DNA of 64,000 nt from an uncultured Eubacteriales bacterium (GCA_934467415.1 CAKSLQ010000009.1:45533-109532), one strand, 5' to 3'; numbered from the stretch's first letter, positions 39,833-47,837 are shown. Numbers and translations: made by a program. The notes: generated from the letters alone by a model not told the origin.

Positions 39833-40591
39833 TTACATGCCGTATTTCTTTGCGATCTCGTCGTACTTGCCGCTTGCCTTGACATTGGCAAGACCTGCGT
39901 TGAAGAGCTTGATGAGGTCAGCGTTTTCGCCCTTCTTCACGCCGAAGCCGTAGGAAGCGGGGTTGATGACGTCGCCGACGACCTTCAGCGGCTGACCGTC
40001 CTTGATCGCTGCGCCGATGACCGAGCGGTCCTCGAAGCAGGCCACGCAGGTGCCCTGTGCAACTGCCTGATACATCTCGGGCGAGCTCTCAAACATCATC
40101 GTGGTGAAGCCGTACTGATCCTTGACGGACTCGGCATATTCAAGACCCATCGTGCCGGCCTTGGTGGCAACGACCTTGCCCTTGAGGTCGTCAAGCGCAG
40201 CGACTGCGCTGTCTGCGGCAACGACCATGATCTGGCCGTCCTCGAAGTAGCCGTCCGAGAAATCGAAGATCTCCGCGCGCTCCGGCTTGATGGTCATGCC
40301 GGCGATGACGGCGTCTGCCTGACCGGCCTGAACCTGACCGAGCGCGGCGTCGAAGCCGACGTTCTCGACCGTGTACTTGAAGCCCTGATCCGCGGCGATC
40401 GCGGCGAGCAGATCCATATCGAAGCCGACATAGGTGTTGGTCGCGGTGTCCAGATATTCAAAAGGCTTGAAAGCGTTGTCCGACACGATCTTGTAGACCT
40501 TGCCGTCGTCCTTCTTGCCGCAGCCGACAAATGCAAATGCAAGCAGCAGTACCGCCAGCGAAAGAGCGGCGATTTTGAACATGTTTTTCAT
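39833..40591 (-). CDS. amino-acid ABC transporter substrate-binding lipoprotein
   Basis: 252 residues. The signal MKNMFKIAALSLAVLLLAFA ends in a lipobox at FVGCG, so the mature protein is anchored by Cys. The solute-binding family 3 fold is evident: VGFDMDLLAAIAADQGFKY, GQADAVIAGMTIKPERAEIF and DFSDGYFEDGQIMVVAA, where the Arg in KPERAE normally binds the ligand carboxylate. Specificity is for a polar amino acid that I cannot name. First gene of the operon, with RBS GGAGGTAA. Confidence 0.94.
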   Translation of the reverse strand: MKNMFKIAALSLAVLLLAFAFVGCGKKDDGKVYKIVSDNAFKPFEYLDTATNTYVGFDMDLLAAIAADQGFKYTVENVGFDAALGQVQAGQADAVIAGMTIKPERAEIFDFSDGYFEDGQIMVVAADSAVAALDDLKGKVVATKAGTMGLEYAESVKDQYGFTTMMFESSPEMYQAVAQGTCVACFEDRSVIGAAIKDGQPLKVVGDVINPASYGFGVKKGENADLIKLFNAGLANVKASGKYDEIAKKYGM

Positions 40592-40626
40592 AAGATTACC
40601 TCCAACGCTATGAAAAAGTATGACTT

Positions 40627-40655
40627 ATAATAGCATTAAAAATTCATTTTGTCAA
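40627..40655 (-). promoter_or_regulatory. promoter of the amino-acid ABC operon
   Basis: TTGACA (40650-40655), 17-base spacer, TATTAT (40627-40632) on the minus strand. Confidence 0.88.
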
Positions 40656-40734
40656 GCGTTTTTTTCATATATATGCCGTTTTTGTCGATTATTTTGCAAC
40701 AAAGAGCGTCTTTCCCTGCAAATTGGGGAGCGCC

Positions 40735-40763
40735 TTTACAAATTGCACAAAATCTGCTATAAT
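40735..40763 (+). promoter_or_regulatory. promoter of the NAD(P)HX epimerase gene
   Basis: TTTACA (40735-40740), 17-base spacer, TATAAT (40758-40763), 27 bases before the start codon. Confidence 0.82.
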
Positions 40764-40790
40764 GGACGCCGCAGGAGAGGGGGAAGCACA

Positions 40791-41447
40791 ATGACGGAAG
40801 CATATCCGCGTCCCGCCGTGACGGCCGTGCTGTCGGTTGCCGACATGCGCCGGAGCGATGCGTACACGATCGAACATTTTACGGATTCGAAGACGCTGAT
40901 GGCGCGGGCGGGGCAGGGCCTTTTCGAGGCCTGCAAGTGGCACGGCCGCGTCGCCGTGGTCTGCGGCAGCGGCAACAACGCGGGCGACGGCTACGTCCTC
41001 GCGGCGCTGCTCGCCGAGGCGGGCATCGACGTGCATATTATATTAATGGAAGAAAAGTTCTCGCCCGACGGCGCGTACTTCTTTGCGCGCGCCCGCGCGC
41101 GCGGCGTTCCGGCTTCGCTTTGGGAAGCGGGTACCGACCTTCGCGGCTACGATTGCATCGCGGACTGCATCTTCGGTACGGGTTTTCACGGCGAGGTGCG
41201 CGGCGCCGCCGCCGATGCGATCCGCGCCATCAACGGGAGCGGCGCGTTCGTCGTCTCGGCGGACATCAACAGCGGGATGAACGGCGACACCGGAGAGGGC
41301 GATCTCTGCGTCGTCTCGTCGCTGACGGTCTCGATCGGGTTCTATCAGCCGGGGCATTTCCGCGGCCGCGCACCCGAGGTGATCGGGCGGCTTGTCAACT
41401 GCGACATCGGCATTCTCCCCCTCGGGGAGATTCTCGGGTATCGGTGA
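40791..41447 (+). CDS. nnrE: NAD(P)H-hydrate epimerase (YjeF N-terminal domain)
   Basis: 218 residues starting MTEAYPRPAVTAVLSVADMR behind GGAGAGGGGGA. The Rossmann-like YjeF_N domain shows VVCGSGNNAGDGYVLAALL and DCIADCIFGTGFHGEVRG, both hallmark segments, with the Asp of DCIFGTGF probably catalytic. The enzyme interconverts the R and S forms of hydrated NAD(P)H. Only the epimerase half is here; the ADP/ATP-dependent dehydratase domain often fused to it is missing and may be encoded elsewhere. Confidence 0.88.
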   Translation: MTEAYPRPAVTAVLSVADMRRSDAYTIEHFTDSKTLMARAGQGLFEACKWHGRVAVVCGSGNNAGDGYVLAALLAEAGIDVHIILMEEKFSPDGAYFFARARARGVPASLWEAGTDLRGYDCIADCIFGTGFHGEVRGAAADAIRAINGSGAFVVSADINSGMNGDTGEGDLCVVSSLTVSIGFYQPGHFRGRAPEVIGRLVNCDIGILPLGEILGYR

Positions 41448-41523
41448 GGCGACGGGCGGGCACCGAATTGCGAAAATTCCGCACAAACCGTCATGCGCCG
41501 TCTGTTTTCCGTCGTTCTATCTG

Positions 41524-41640
41524 AGCCTCCCTTGTGCAAAGGGAGGTGTCACGGCTTGCCGTGACGGAGGGATTGTTGCATAGCGCGGAACAACCCCTCA
41601 GTCACCTAACGGTGACAGCTCCCCTTGCACAGGGGAGCCG
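41524..41640. repeat. A-frame repeat
   Basis: CTCCCTTGTGCAAAGGGAG, slot TCACGGcttgCCGTGA, GAGGGATTGTT...AACAACCCCTC, slot GTCACCtaacGGTGAC, CTCCCCTTGCACAGGGGAG. Confidence 0.92.
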
Positions 41641-41681
41641 AAGACAAAAACCCCGCATGGTTCGCCGACGCTCCCCCATTA

Positions 41682-41714
41682 TAAAATAAGGAAGGTTTCG
41701 CACCTTCCTTTTAA
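41682..41714 (-). terminator. terminator of the 41.7-kb membrane protein gene
   Basis: AAGGAAGGT/ACCTTCCTT hairpin and an ATTTTAT tail on the minus strand, directly after the stop. Confidence 0.8.
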
Positions 41715-41715
41715 T

Positions 41716-42549
41716 TTATTCTTCGCTTTTCTTTTCCCGGCGTTGGATTTTCAGGCCCTCCACGACCTTCGCGCCGCGCGAGTTGCCCTCATGCTTCGTA
41801 TAGAAATAGCCGAAGACCGAGAAGACGACCGCGCCGATGAAGTTGACGAGCAGATCCTTCATCGTGTCGATGAGGCCGATGTCGAGATAGCCGCCGAGGC
41901 CGAGCGACTGCCCGTTGACGGCGGTGTCGGTGATGTCGCGGAGGATGACGGCTTTATTCACGCCGTCCGGATTGAGCGAGACCGAGGAGATCACGTTCAC
42001 CACCGTGTCCTTCTGCATGTCGGTGAGGAAAAAGCGGTCCATGCCGAACTCGAAGAACTCCCACAGCACGCCGATGGTCATGGAGAAGCAGAAGGAGACC
42101 AGTGCGACGAAGACGGGGGACAGGTGCAAATCGAAGCGCTTGCTCCGGTTGAGCAGGTCGATCAGCGACAGGCCGACCGCCGCGGCGAGAAAGCCGTTGA
42201 GCGTGTGCAGCATGGTGTCCCAGAAGGTGAACTTCACATAGAAGTCGCCGAGCTCGCCGAGGATTTCGGCGGCAAAGATGAACAACAGCACAATGATCTC
42301 CAGCGTGGACGGGACGCGCACGCCGAAGTTGGATTCCACAAAGGCGGGGAGAAGAAAAAGCACGAGCGTGAAGACGCAGAGCGCGGCGTTGGCGTAGTTG
42401 CCGTTGAAGAATTGCAGCACCGCGACCGCGATGACGATCAGGCGCAGCACCACGTAGACCGCGAAGGTCTTTTTGTCCTCGCGGATCAGCTCGACGAGCC
42501 GCGCGCGGCGCGAAGGCTTCTTCGCCTTTTCTTTTTTGTCCTTTTTCAT
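41716..42549 (-). CDS. multi-pass membrane protein, YjdF/DUF2238-like
   Basis: 277 residues from the ATG behind AAGGAGG. A basic N-terminus (MKKDKKEKAKKPSRRAR) precedes about six to seven transmembrane segments. Between them lie FWDTMLHTLNGFLAAAVGLS and FSMTIGVLWEFFEFGMDRFF. An H..NGF helix followed later by a WE..E helix resembles the DUF2238/YjdF family, whose function is unknown; the match is from memory and tentative. The longer upstream frame runs through a 16-base tandem repeat that is not a multiple of three and is rejected as coding. Confidence 0.75.
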   Translation of the reverse strand: MKKDKKEKAKKPSRRARLVELIREDKKTFAVYVVLRLIVIAVAVLQFFNGNYANAALCVFTLVLFLLPAFVESNFGVRVPSTLEIIVLLFIFAAEILGELGDFYVKFTFWDTMLHTLNGFLAAAVGLSLIDLLNRSKRFDLHLSPVFVALVSFCFSMTIGVLWEFFEFGMDRFFLTDMQKDTVVNVISSVSLNPDGVNKAVILRDITDTAVNGQSLGLGGYLDIGLIDTMKDLLVNFIGAVVFSVFGYFYTKHEGNSRGAKVVEGLKIQRREKKSEE

Positions 42550-42580
42550 GTTGTCCTCCTTGTTTCTCGCGCCCCATAGG

Positions 42581-42670
42581 GGCATATCGCGCCTTTGGCA
42601 TATCGCGCCTTCGGCATATCGCGCCTCCGGCATATCGCGCCTTCGGCATATCGCGCCTTTGGCATATCGC
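42581..42670. repeat. 16-base tandem repeat, about 5.6 copies
   Basis: Unit GGCATATCGCGCCTTT, with variation only in the last two bases (TT, TC, CC, TC, TT). It starts at 42581 and ends with a partial unit at 42661-42670, directly upstream of the YjdF-like gene's RBS and downstream of the four-helix gene's stop. Each unit contains the palindrome-like ATATCGCG. Confidence 0.93.
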
Positions 42671-42676
42671 CCGCTT

Positions 42677-43021
42677 TTAGCTAATCCTCTTTGCCGTTTT
42701 AATCGACGCAATCAGCTTTCTGCGAATCATGCCACATTTGCCGTTTAACTTCTCGTAAACCGTTTCGTCAAGAGCGCCTGTTTTGAACAAAATTTCAAGC
42801 CAATACTCGGTTTCATAGCTTTCCTTCAATGCAATTTCCATCTTGTTGACAAAGTCGGCGCGGCTTTGCGCATATTTTGCTTCATGGGCATTTGCGCCAA
42901 TGGAAGAGCAGGCGCGCAGCAATTGATTGACGAATACCGATTTTCCCTTGATGCCTTCGCAAACTGCCGTTGTTTCCACCGTCAATTCTACTGCCAATTC
43001 CCGAATTGTTTTCTCGTTCAT
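42677..43021 (-). CDS. four-helix-bundle protein (23S rRNA intervening-sequence type)
   Basis: 114 residues from the ATG preceded by AAAGG. The central segment NQLLRACSSIGANAHEAKYA followed by RADFVNKMEIALKESYETEYWLEIL is the pattern of the four-helix-bundle/S23 family (PF05635-like). These proteins were first found in intervening sequences of 23S rRNA, and the Avd subunit of diversity-generating retroelements shares the fold. No rRNA, reverse transcriptase or target protein is nearby. The gene is noticeably AT-richer than its neighbours, and is flanked by a tandem repeat on one side and an inverted repeat on the other, which suggests acquisition as a small mobile unit. A longer frame to 43126 is possible. 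Confidence 0.8.
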   Translation of the reverse strand: MNEKTIRELAVELTVETTAVCEGIKGKSVFVNQLLRACSSIGANAHEAKYAQSRADFVNKMEIALKESYETEYWLEILFKTGALDETVYEKLNGKCGMIRRKLIASIKTAKRIS

Positions 43022-43123
43022 AGTGCCTTTCATGCGCGCGGTAAGGCGATAGGCTCGCTTTGCTCGCGCGATATATCGGCGCTGCCGATGCGATATAGCC
43101 TCACTCTCGTTCGGCTGCGATAG

Positions 43124-43213
43124 CATATAAATTCCGGCATATTCAAAGCTGCCTGCGCATCAGGAGCCAACTGCAACGGACATTCCGCCATCGTTCGGCA
43201 GGCAGGAATTTAT
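43124..43213. repeat. inverted repeat upstream of the four-helix gene
   Basis: GCATATAAATTCC on the left and GGAATTTATATGGC on the right, with inner complementary TGCCTGC and GCAGGCA. The arms enclose about 65 bases without an ORF. CGATATATCGGC-type motifs lie just outside (about 43068-43100). Confidence 0.7.
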
Positions 43214-43262
43214 ATGGCGCGGGGATTCTATACCACCATTTTACCACAAAAACCATGCAGAT

Positions 43263-44042
43263 TCAACCGTTTTCCAACATCTTGCGCGCAAGGTCGCGCA
43301 TACCGTACAATCCCGGCGGCCTGCCGATGAGAAACCGCGCCGCCGCCAGCGCGCCGCGGGCGAACAGCGCGCGGTCCTCGGCGATGTGCGTCAGCGTGAG
43401 CTGCTCGCCCTGCCCGAGAAAATGCAGCTCGTGCATCCCGGTCACACTGCCGCCGCGCAGCGCATGGATGCCGATCTCGCCCGGCGCCCGCGCCCCGCGC
43501 GCACGGCGGTCGTAGATATAGCGGTCACCGCCGCCGCCGCGCTGCACCGCATCCGCCAGTGCAAGCGCCGTGCCGCTCGGTGCATCCTGCTTGTCGCGGT
43601 GGTGCGTCTCCACAATCTCCACGTCGAAGGCGGGGCAGAGCGCACGCGACAGCCGCTCCGCCAGCGCCTCCAGCAGACCCGCGCCGAGCGACATGTTGCG
43701 GCTGACAAAGAGCGGCACGTCCGCCGCCGCCCTTGCAATGCGTTCCAGCTCCGCCGTGGTGTACCCGGTGGTCGCCAGCACGGCGGGGCAGCGCCGCGCC
43801 GCGGCAAAGGCAAGCAGGCCGTCGAGCGCCGCCGGGGACGAAAAGTCCACCACGCAGTCGCAGGCCAGCGCCGCAGGCACGTCGGCGAGCGCCGCAAAGG
43901 TCGGCACGCCGCCCGCATCACCGCCGTCCGCCGCGGTGCTGCGCACATCGACGAGGCAAGCGAGCGTTTCGCCCGCCTCGGCAAAGATGCGCGCGCACGC
44001 GCGCCCCATCCGGCCTTTTGCCCCCAGAATCGCCGCCCGCAT
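43263..44042 (-). CDS. dapB: 4-hydroxy-tetrahydrodipicolinate reductase
   Basis: 259 residues from MRAAILGAKGRMGRACARI, behind GGGGAGG. The Rossmann GxxGRMG motif, ATTGYT, SRNMSLGAGLL and the catalytic ETHHRDKQDAPSGTA block are all present. DapB reduces dihydrodipicolinate with NAD(P)H in lysine and diaminopimelate synthesis. It lies alone here, without dapA, and ends 15 bases from the edge of a gap with no visible terminator. The upstream ATG at 44111 would add an unrelated N-terminus and is not supported by an RBS. Confidence 0.94.
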   Translation of the reverse strand: MRAAILGAKGRMGRACARIFAEAGETLACLVDVRSTAADGGDAGGVPTFAALADVPAALACDCVVDFSSPAALDGLLAFAAARRCPAVLATTGYTTAELERIARAAADVPLFVSRNMSLGAGLLEALAERLSRALCPAFDVEIVETHHRDKQDAPSGTALALADAVQRGGGGDRYIYDRRARGARAPGEIGIHALRGGSVTGMHELHFLGQGEQLTLTHIAEDRALFARGALAAARFLIGRPPGLYGMRDLARKMLENG

Positions 44043-44125
44043 ACCGCCGCCTCCCCTCTCGTTCCAGTCTATGTCCGTGCCGGCCGGACTATTCAAAACA
44101 ATTGTTTTCAAATTATAAACTCATA

Positions 44126-44154
44126 TTGACAAATTATAATAAATCGTGTATACT
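44126..44154 (+). promoter_or_regulatory. promoter of the dockerin/SGNH-type protein
   Basis: TTGACA (44126-44131), 17-base spacer, TATACT (44149-44154), about 30 bases before the start. Confidence 0.88.
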
Positions 44155-44186
44155 GTTGTTGGCTATTAAAGCCAAAGGAGTACAGT

Positions 44187-45731
44187 ATGAAAAAATTTTT
44201 ACATCGCGTTCTCCCATTTGTCTTTGTTATCGCACTCTGCCTTTCCGCCACCGTGCCCGCCGCGGCTGCCGCACTGTGTGCCGACGCGGACGGCGACGGC
44301 GAGATCACGCTGCAAGACGTGTTCTGCGTTCTCGCGGACCCGAGCGCGAAGAGTGATCCTGCGGGCGCGACCGCCGCGGCGCTGCGCATCCTCGGCGCGT
44401 CGGTTTCCGCCGCGCCGAAATGCGGCGTGTTCTACGAAAATGATTTCTCCGACCCGAAAACGCTTGCCGACTTCACCGCCTACCGCGGAAAATGGTCGAT
44501 CCGCGGCGGCAGGCTTTGGCTGGATTCGATGAACGACGACAGCGTGGAGTCCAGCGCCTTTCTCCTTTACTCCGGTGCGGAAACCATGCATCTGAAAAAC
44601 TATCGCATCGACGTGGACATCCTCAATGTGCAGTCCCAGTGCGGTGTGCTTGCCCGCTGTGACGATGCATTCGTCCGTTCCGACGCGCCGACCAACGGTT
44701 TCCGCGGCTACTACGGCTTCGTCGGCACAAATGCGGACAAGGGCGCGATCGGCTACGGAAATACCGGCAACGGCTGGGGCGGGAATATCAGTGTATGCGA
44801 CGCCTATTCTCTCAAGCGCGGCGACGATCTGCACCTTACGGTGACCGTCTTCGGCGACCGCATCTTCGCCACCTTCACAAACCTGGCCAACGGCAAGATT
44901 GAGGTCTCGCTCGTCGGCGCAAGCAGCACCTGGAAGCGCGGCGGCTTCGGTTTTCGGATGCGCAGCAGATACGGGAAGGTTGTCGCCCTCGGCAATACCG
45001 CGTTTGACAACCTGTGCGTCACCGTGATCGACGAAAGCGGGCTGCCCACCGCCGAAAACAAGCCGATCGGACATGTTGACAACAAGGTCACCGATGTTTT
45101 GTTCATCGGCAACAGCTATACCTATTTCAACGATCTGCCCTCCATGGTCCAAGAAATGACGGCCGATGCCGGTATCCGCGCCTCCTTTGCCATGTATGCG
45201 AACGGCGGCTACAGCCTGCGGGAATTCTACGAGGACCTGCAAAACGGCGATGCGGAGCTGAAAAAGGCGCTTCGCCTGGCGGACATCGTGATCTTCCAGG
45301 ACTACGGCGGCGCGACCGCGTACAGCGCGGACTATATCGAGCTGCTGGCATCCCGGCTGGACCCGTGCGTCAAGCTGTATTTTTACCCCTACAAAAACGC
45401 AACGGCACCCCGCGCGGCGCTTGACCGCTTCATTGATCTCGGGCTTCCCGTGACGGTCATCCGCACGCCCGATCTCTATCAGTCCACGCTGACAAAGTAT
45501 AAGGTCAACTATCTGATAAATGACGGACCGAAGCACCCGCAGCCGATCCTGTCGCACCTGTTTGCGATGCAGATTGCGGCGACCGTCTTCGGCATTGATC
45601 CTGCCCGGGTCGATCATTCGGGTTACACCGGCGCGCTGGCGTCCATGACAGCCGATGAGCAGGCGGCATTTTTTGCCGACGTATGCGGCAGAATTGAGAC
45701 GCTGCGCACGGAACCGCTCCCGCATTCCTGA
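44187..45731 (+). CDS. secreted protein with dockerin-like motif and SGNH-type hydrolase domain
   Basis: 514 residues. The signal peptide covers about 1-28 (ending ATVPAAAAA). Residues 32-70 contain DADGDGEITLQDVFCVLAD, a calcium-loop motif like the first half of a dockerin. Residues 85-290 look like a concanavalin-type beta-sandwich (FTAYRGKWSIRGGRLWLDSM). Residues 300-510 start FIGNSYTYFNDLPSMV, where GNSYT matches block I of SGNH hydrolases, and contain DGPKHPQP near the end, consistent with the catalytic Asp-x-x-His. A carbohydrate-esterase role is plausible but unproven. RBS AAAGGAG precedes the ATG. Confidence 0.82.
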   Translation: MKKFLHRVLPFVFVIALCLSATVPAAAAALCADADGDGEITLQDVFCVLADPSAKSDPAGATAAALRILGASVSAAPKCGVFYENDFSDPKTLADFTAYRGKWSIRGGRLWLDSMNDDSVESSAFLLYSGAETMHLKNYRIDVDILNVQSQCGVLARCDDAFVRSDAPTNGFRGYYGFVGTNADKGAIGYGNTGNGWGGNISVCDAYSLKRGDDLHLTVTVFGDRIFATFTNLANGKIEVSLVGASSTWKRGGFGFRMRSRYGKVVALGNTAFDNLCVTVIDESGLPTAENKPIGHVDNKVTDVLFIGNSYTYFNDLPSMVQEMTADAGIRASFAMYANGGYSLREFYEDLQNGDAELKKALRLADIVIFQDYGGATAYSADYIELLASRLDPCVKLYFYPYKNATAPRAALDRFIDLGLPVTVIRTPDLYQSTLTKYKVNYLINDGPKHPQPILSHLFAMQIAATVFGIDPARVDHSGYTGALASMTADEQAAFFADVCGRIETLRTEPLPHS

Positions 45732-45733
45732 AC

Positions 45734-45768
45734 AAAAAAGCACACGCTGCTGCGTGTGCTTTTTTTGT
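45734..45768 (+). terminator. terminator of the dockerin/SGNH gene
   Basis: AAAAAAGCACACGC/GCGTGTGCTTTTTTT, starting three bases after the stop. Confidence 0.93.
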
Positions 45769-45822
45769 TGCAGGCGGCGGCGCCATCGGACGGAGCCGCG
45801 CAAAAAGAGCTTGCTCTGCGTC

Positions 45823-46452
45823 TTACGGTTCCTCGTCCCGGCAGCAGATCAGATCCTCCGCATAGGGCAGGGTGCGGATCCAGTCGCAGAAGACGTGCCA
45901 CTCGTCGAGCTTGTGCGCGCGGCGCGCGTAGTAGATGTTGACGAGCGTCTCGTAGTTCATCGTGACGGTGCGGAGCTGGTTGTAGGACGAGGGCAGCAGC
46001 TGGATGAGGTCGTACCAGTCGCGCTTGTCCTTGGCCTCGACAAAGCGGAGGCGGGTCGCCTCCATGTAGTCGATGTAGGTGCGGAAGGCGGCAAGCGCGC
46101 CGTCCGACAGCTTGTCCGCGCTGAAGTCCGACAGCTCAAACGGCTTTGCGTGGATTTTGTGCATCGTGCTGGTGGAGTTGGCGACCGTGGCGACCTTGTA
46201 GGTGTCAAATTCCTTCCACCAGTAGAGCGGCGCGGTGATGTCCGCCGAGACAAGGATCTGCCGCATAAATTTGCGGTGGTCGCTGCCCGCGCGGCAGAGC
46301 TTCTTCGCAAGCGTGAGGTCGTTTTCGCCGAGAATATAGTTGCCCTTTTCGTCGTAGGCGCTGTCCGATTTTGCCCAGGAGTTCATCGGGTTGCGCGCGC
46401 CGCGGATGGCGTTTTCCAGATTCATCACCGAGGTGCGTTCGAGTTTCAGCAT
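45823..46452 (-). CDS. conserved hypothetical protein (NPMNSW..WWKEFDTYK type)
   Basis: 209 residues from the ATG behind AAAAGGGG. The sequence carries motifs I recall from a family widespread in gut Firmicutes and their phages: IRGARNPMNSWAKSDSAYDE, SDHRKFMRQILVSADI, PLYWWKEFDTYKVATVANST and LPSSYNQLRTVTMNYETL. No function is established that I know of. The order of an H-R-x-F-x-R-Q helix and an EFDTYK..STSTMH segment loosely recalls the flavin-dependent thymidylate synthase ThyX, but the ThyX signature is missing. The longer frame to 46587 runs through the terminator modules and is rejected. Confidence 0.78.
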   Translation of the reverse strand: MLKLERTSVMNLENAIRGARNPMNSWAKSDSAYDEKGNYILGENDLTLAKKLCRAGSDHRKFMRQILVSADITAPLYWWKEFDTYKVATVANSTSTMHKIHAKPFELSDFSADKLSDGALAAFRTYIDYMEATRLRFVEAKDKRDWYDLIQLLPSSYNQLRTVTMNYETLVNIYYARRAHKLDEWHVFCDWIRTLPYAEDLICCRDEEP

Positions 46453-46538
46453 GGCAGTTCCCCTTTTCGTGCGTACTGCAACCAGTATACCACATGCGCG
46501 GCGGCTGTACAAGCCCGCGGACGGATATTTTGAGCGTA

Positions 46539-46650
46539 CAAAAGAAAAAGCCGCACGCAAATGCGCGCGGCTTTGTTTCTGTGGCAAAATCGAATTTCAA
46601 AAGAAAAAGGGAACGGAAAACCGTTCCCTTTGTTTCTGTGGCAAAATCGG
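46539..46650 (-). terminator. tandem duplicated terminator modules after rplL
   Basis: Two modules (46539-46592 and 46598-46650). On the minus strand each reads CGATTTTGCCACAGAAACAA, then a GC hairpin (GGGAACGG/CCGTTCCC in the first, CCGCGCGCA/TGCGTGCGG in the second), then CTTTTTCTTTTG. Flanks are identical while hairpin stems differ completely, like interchangeable cassettes. Both should terminate the rplJL transcript. Confidence 0.85.
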
Positions 46651-46663
46651 AAGCCCTGTTAAA

Positions 46664-47038
46664 TTACTTAACTTCGACTTCTGCGCCTGCAGCAACAAGA
46701 TCAGCCTTGATCTTCTCTGCTTCGTCCTTCGCGATGCCTTCCTTGATTGCCTTCGGAGCAGCCTCAACGAGGTCCTTTGCATCCTTCAGGCCAAGGCCGG
46801 TGATCTCACGGACAACCTTGATAACGCCGAGCTTCTGAGCGCCTGCGCTCTTCAGGATGACGTCGAACTCGGTCTTCTCTTCTGCTGCGGGAGCGGCAGC
46901 GCCTGCGCCTGCTGCAACTGCAACGGGAGCTGCGGATACGCCGAACTCCTCCTCGAGAGCCTTTACGAGATCCTTCAGCTCAAGGATCGTGAGAGTCTTT
47001 ATCTCTTCCATAATGTTTGCGATCTTTTCGGTAGCCAT
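46664..47038 (-). CDS. rplL: 50S ribosomal protein L7/L12
   Basis: 124 residues, the normal length. It begins MATEKIANIMEEIKTLTILE, has the Ala-rich hinge AAPVAVAAGAGAAAPAAEEK, and a C-terminal domain with the conserved GVIKVVREITGLGLKDAKDL and EEAEKIK-like end (AGAEVEVK). It forms the mobile stalk dimers that recruit translation factors, bound to L10. The RBS AGGAGG sits 6-7 bases upstream. Confidence 0.98.
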   Translation of the reverse strand: MATEKIANIMEEIKTLTILELKDLVKALEEEFGVSAAPVAVAAGAGAAAPAAEEKTEFDVILKSAGAQKLGVIKVVREITGLGLKDAKDLVEAAPKAIKEGIAKDEAEKIKADLVAAGAEVEVK

Positions 47039-47090
47039 TTGTACTATCCTCCTGTGAAATATAAAATAATTTTGATTTTAAGCGGTTTGT

Positions 47091-47657
47091 TTACGCTTCT
47101 GCGGGCGCCTCAGCTGCGGGAGCGGCTGCGACCAGGGTCGATGCAACGACATCGTCGCTGCCTTCGCCTGCCTTGTCGATGATCGCCTGCAGACCGAAGC
47201 ACAGACCGTACAGCGGGGACTGGAGCGAGCCGAGAACCTTGCCGACGAGGACTTCCTTCGAGGGCGTGTCTGCGAGCTCCTTCACAGTATTGACATCAAC
47301 GACTGCGCCGTCGATGAAGCCTGCGCAAAACTCAAAGGATTCAACCTTCTCGACGTACTCCTTGAGGATCTTCGCGGGAGCGATGGGGTCCTCTGCGCTG
47401 ATGGCCAGCGCGGTCATGCCGTGAAGGTGCTCCTTCATGGCGCCGTAGCCGACCTCGTCACAAGCTCTGCCCGTGATCGAGTTCTTGATGACCGAGTACT
47501 CGACGCCTGCTGCGCGCAGAGATGCACGCATCTTGGTGTCGTCCTCAACGGTGATGCCTTCGTACTTCACCAGTACGCCGGCCGCCGCGTTTTTGAGTTT
47601 TTCGGCAAGTGCTGCTACCGTTGCCTGTTTTGCTTCAAGAATCTTCTTGCTTGGCAT
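47091..47657 (-). CDS. rplJ: 50S ribosomal protein L10
   Basis: 188 residues from MPSKKILEAKQATVAALAEK, behind CGGAGGTG. The L10 pattern is clear: KLKNAAAGVLVKYEGITVED, RAAGVEYSVIKNSITGRAC and a C-terminal helical stalk-binding region ending in an Ala-rich tail. L10 anchors L7/L12 dimers on the 23S rRNA. The operon is only rplJ-rplL. The rplK-rplA pair that usually precedes it is absent from the window, and rpoB does not follow. Confidence 0.97.
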   Translation of the reverse strand: MPSKKILEAKQATVAALAEKLKNAAAGVLVKYEGITVEDDTKMRASLRAAGVEYSVIKNSITGRACDEVGYGAMKEHLHGMTALAISAEDPIAPAKILKEYVEKVESFEFCAGFIDGAVVDVNTVKELADTPSKEVLVGKVLGSLQSPLYGLCFGLQAIIDKAGEGSDDVVASTLVAAAPAAEAPAEA

Positions 47658-47682
47658 CGTATTTTCACCTCCGTTAAACAAT

Positions 47683-47802
47683 AAAAAAATCTTTCTACGG
47701 TAAGACATAAGGATACCGAAAGAAAGATTACAAAACAAGTTTTATAAACATCCCTCGGCAGGAAAGCTTGCGCTTTTACCGGAACCTGCTGTCTTAGGTA
47801 AC
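47683..47802 (-). promoter_or_regulatory. L10 leader with attenuator
   Basis: On the minus strand the leader contains AAGACAGCAGG and CCTGCCGAGG, the conserved core of the ribosomal protein L10 leader that binds L10(L12)4. Downstream, AATCTTTC..TCGGTA/TACCG..GAAAGATT followed by TTTTTT (47683-47730) forms an intrinsic terminator just before the rplJ RBS. In Bacillus the rplJL leader works by attenuation, and this arrangement fits that mechanism. Confidence 0.9.
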
Positions 47803-47808
47803 AAAGGG

Positions 47809-47837
47809 ATTATAGCAGACCCCGCCGCCGTTGTCAA
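47809..47837 (-). promoter_or_regulatory. rplJL promoter
   Basis: TTGACA (47832-47837), 17-base spacer, TATAAT (47809-47814) on the minus strand: a perfect consensus. Confidence 0.95.

Noticed and set aside
42581..42670. CRISPR array
   Set aside because: The 16-base units abut each other without spacers, and no cas genes are present.
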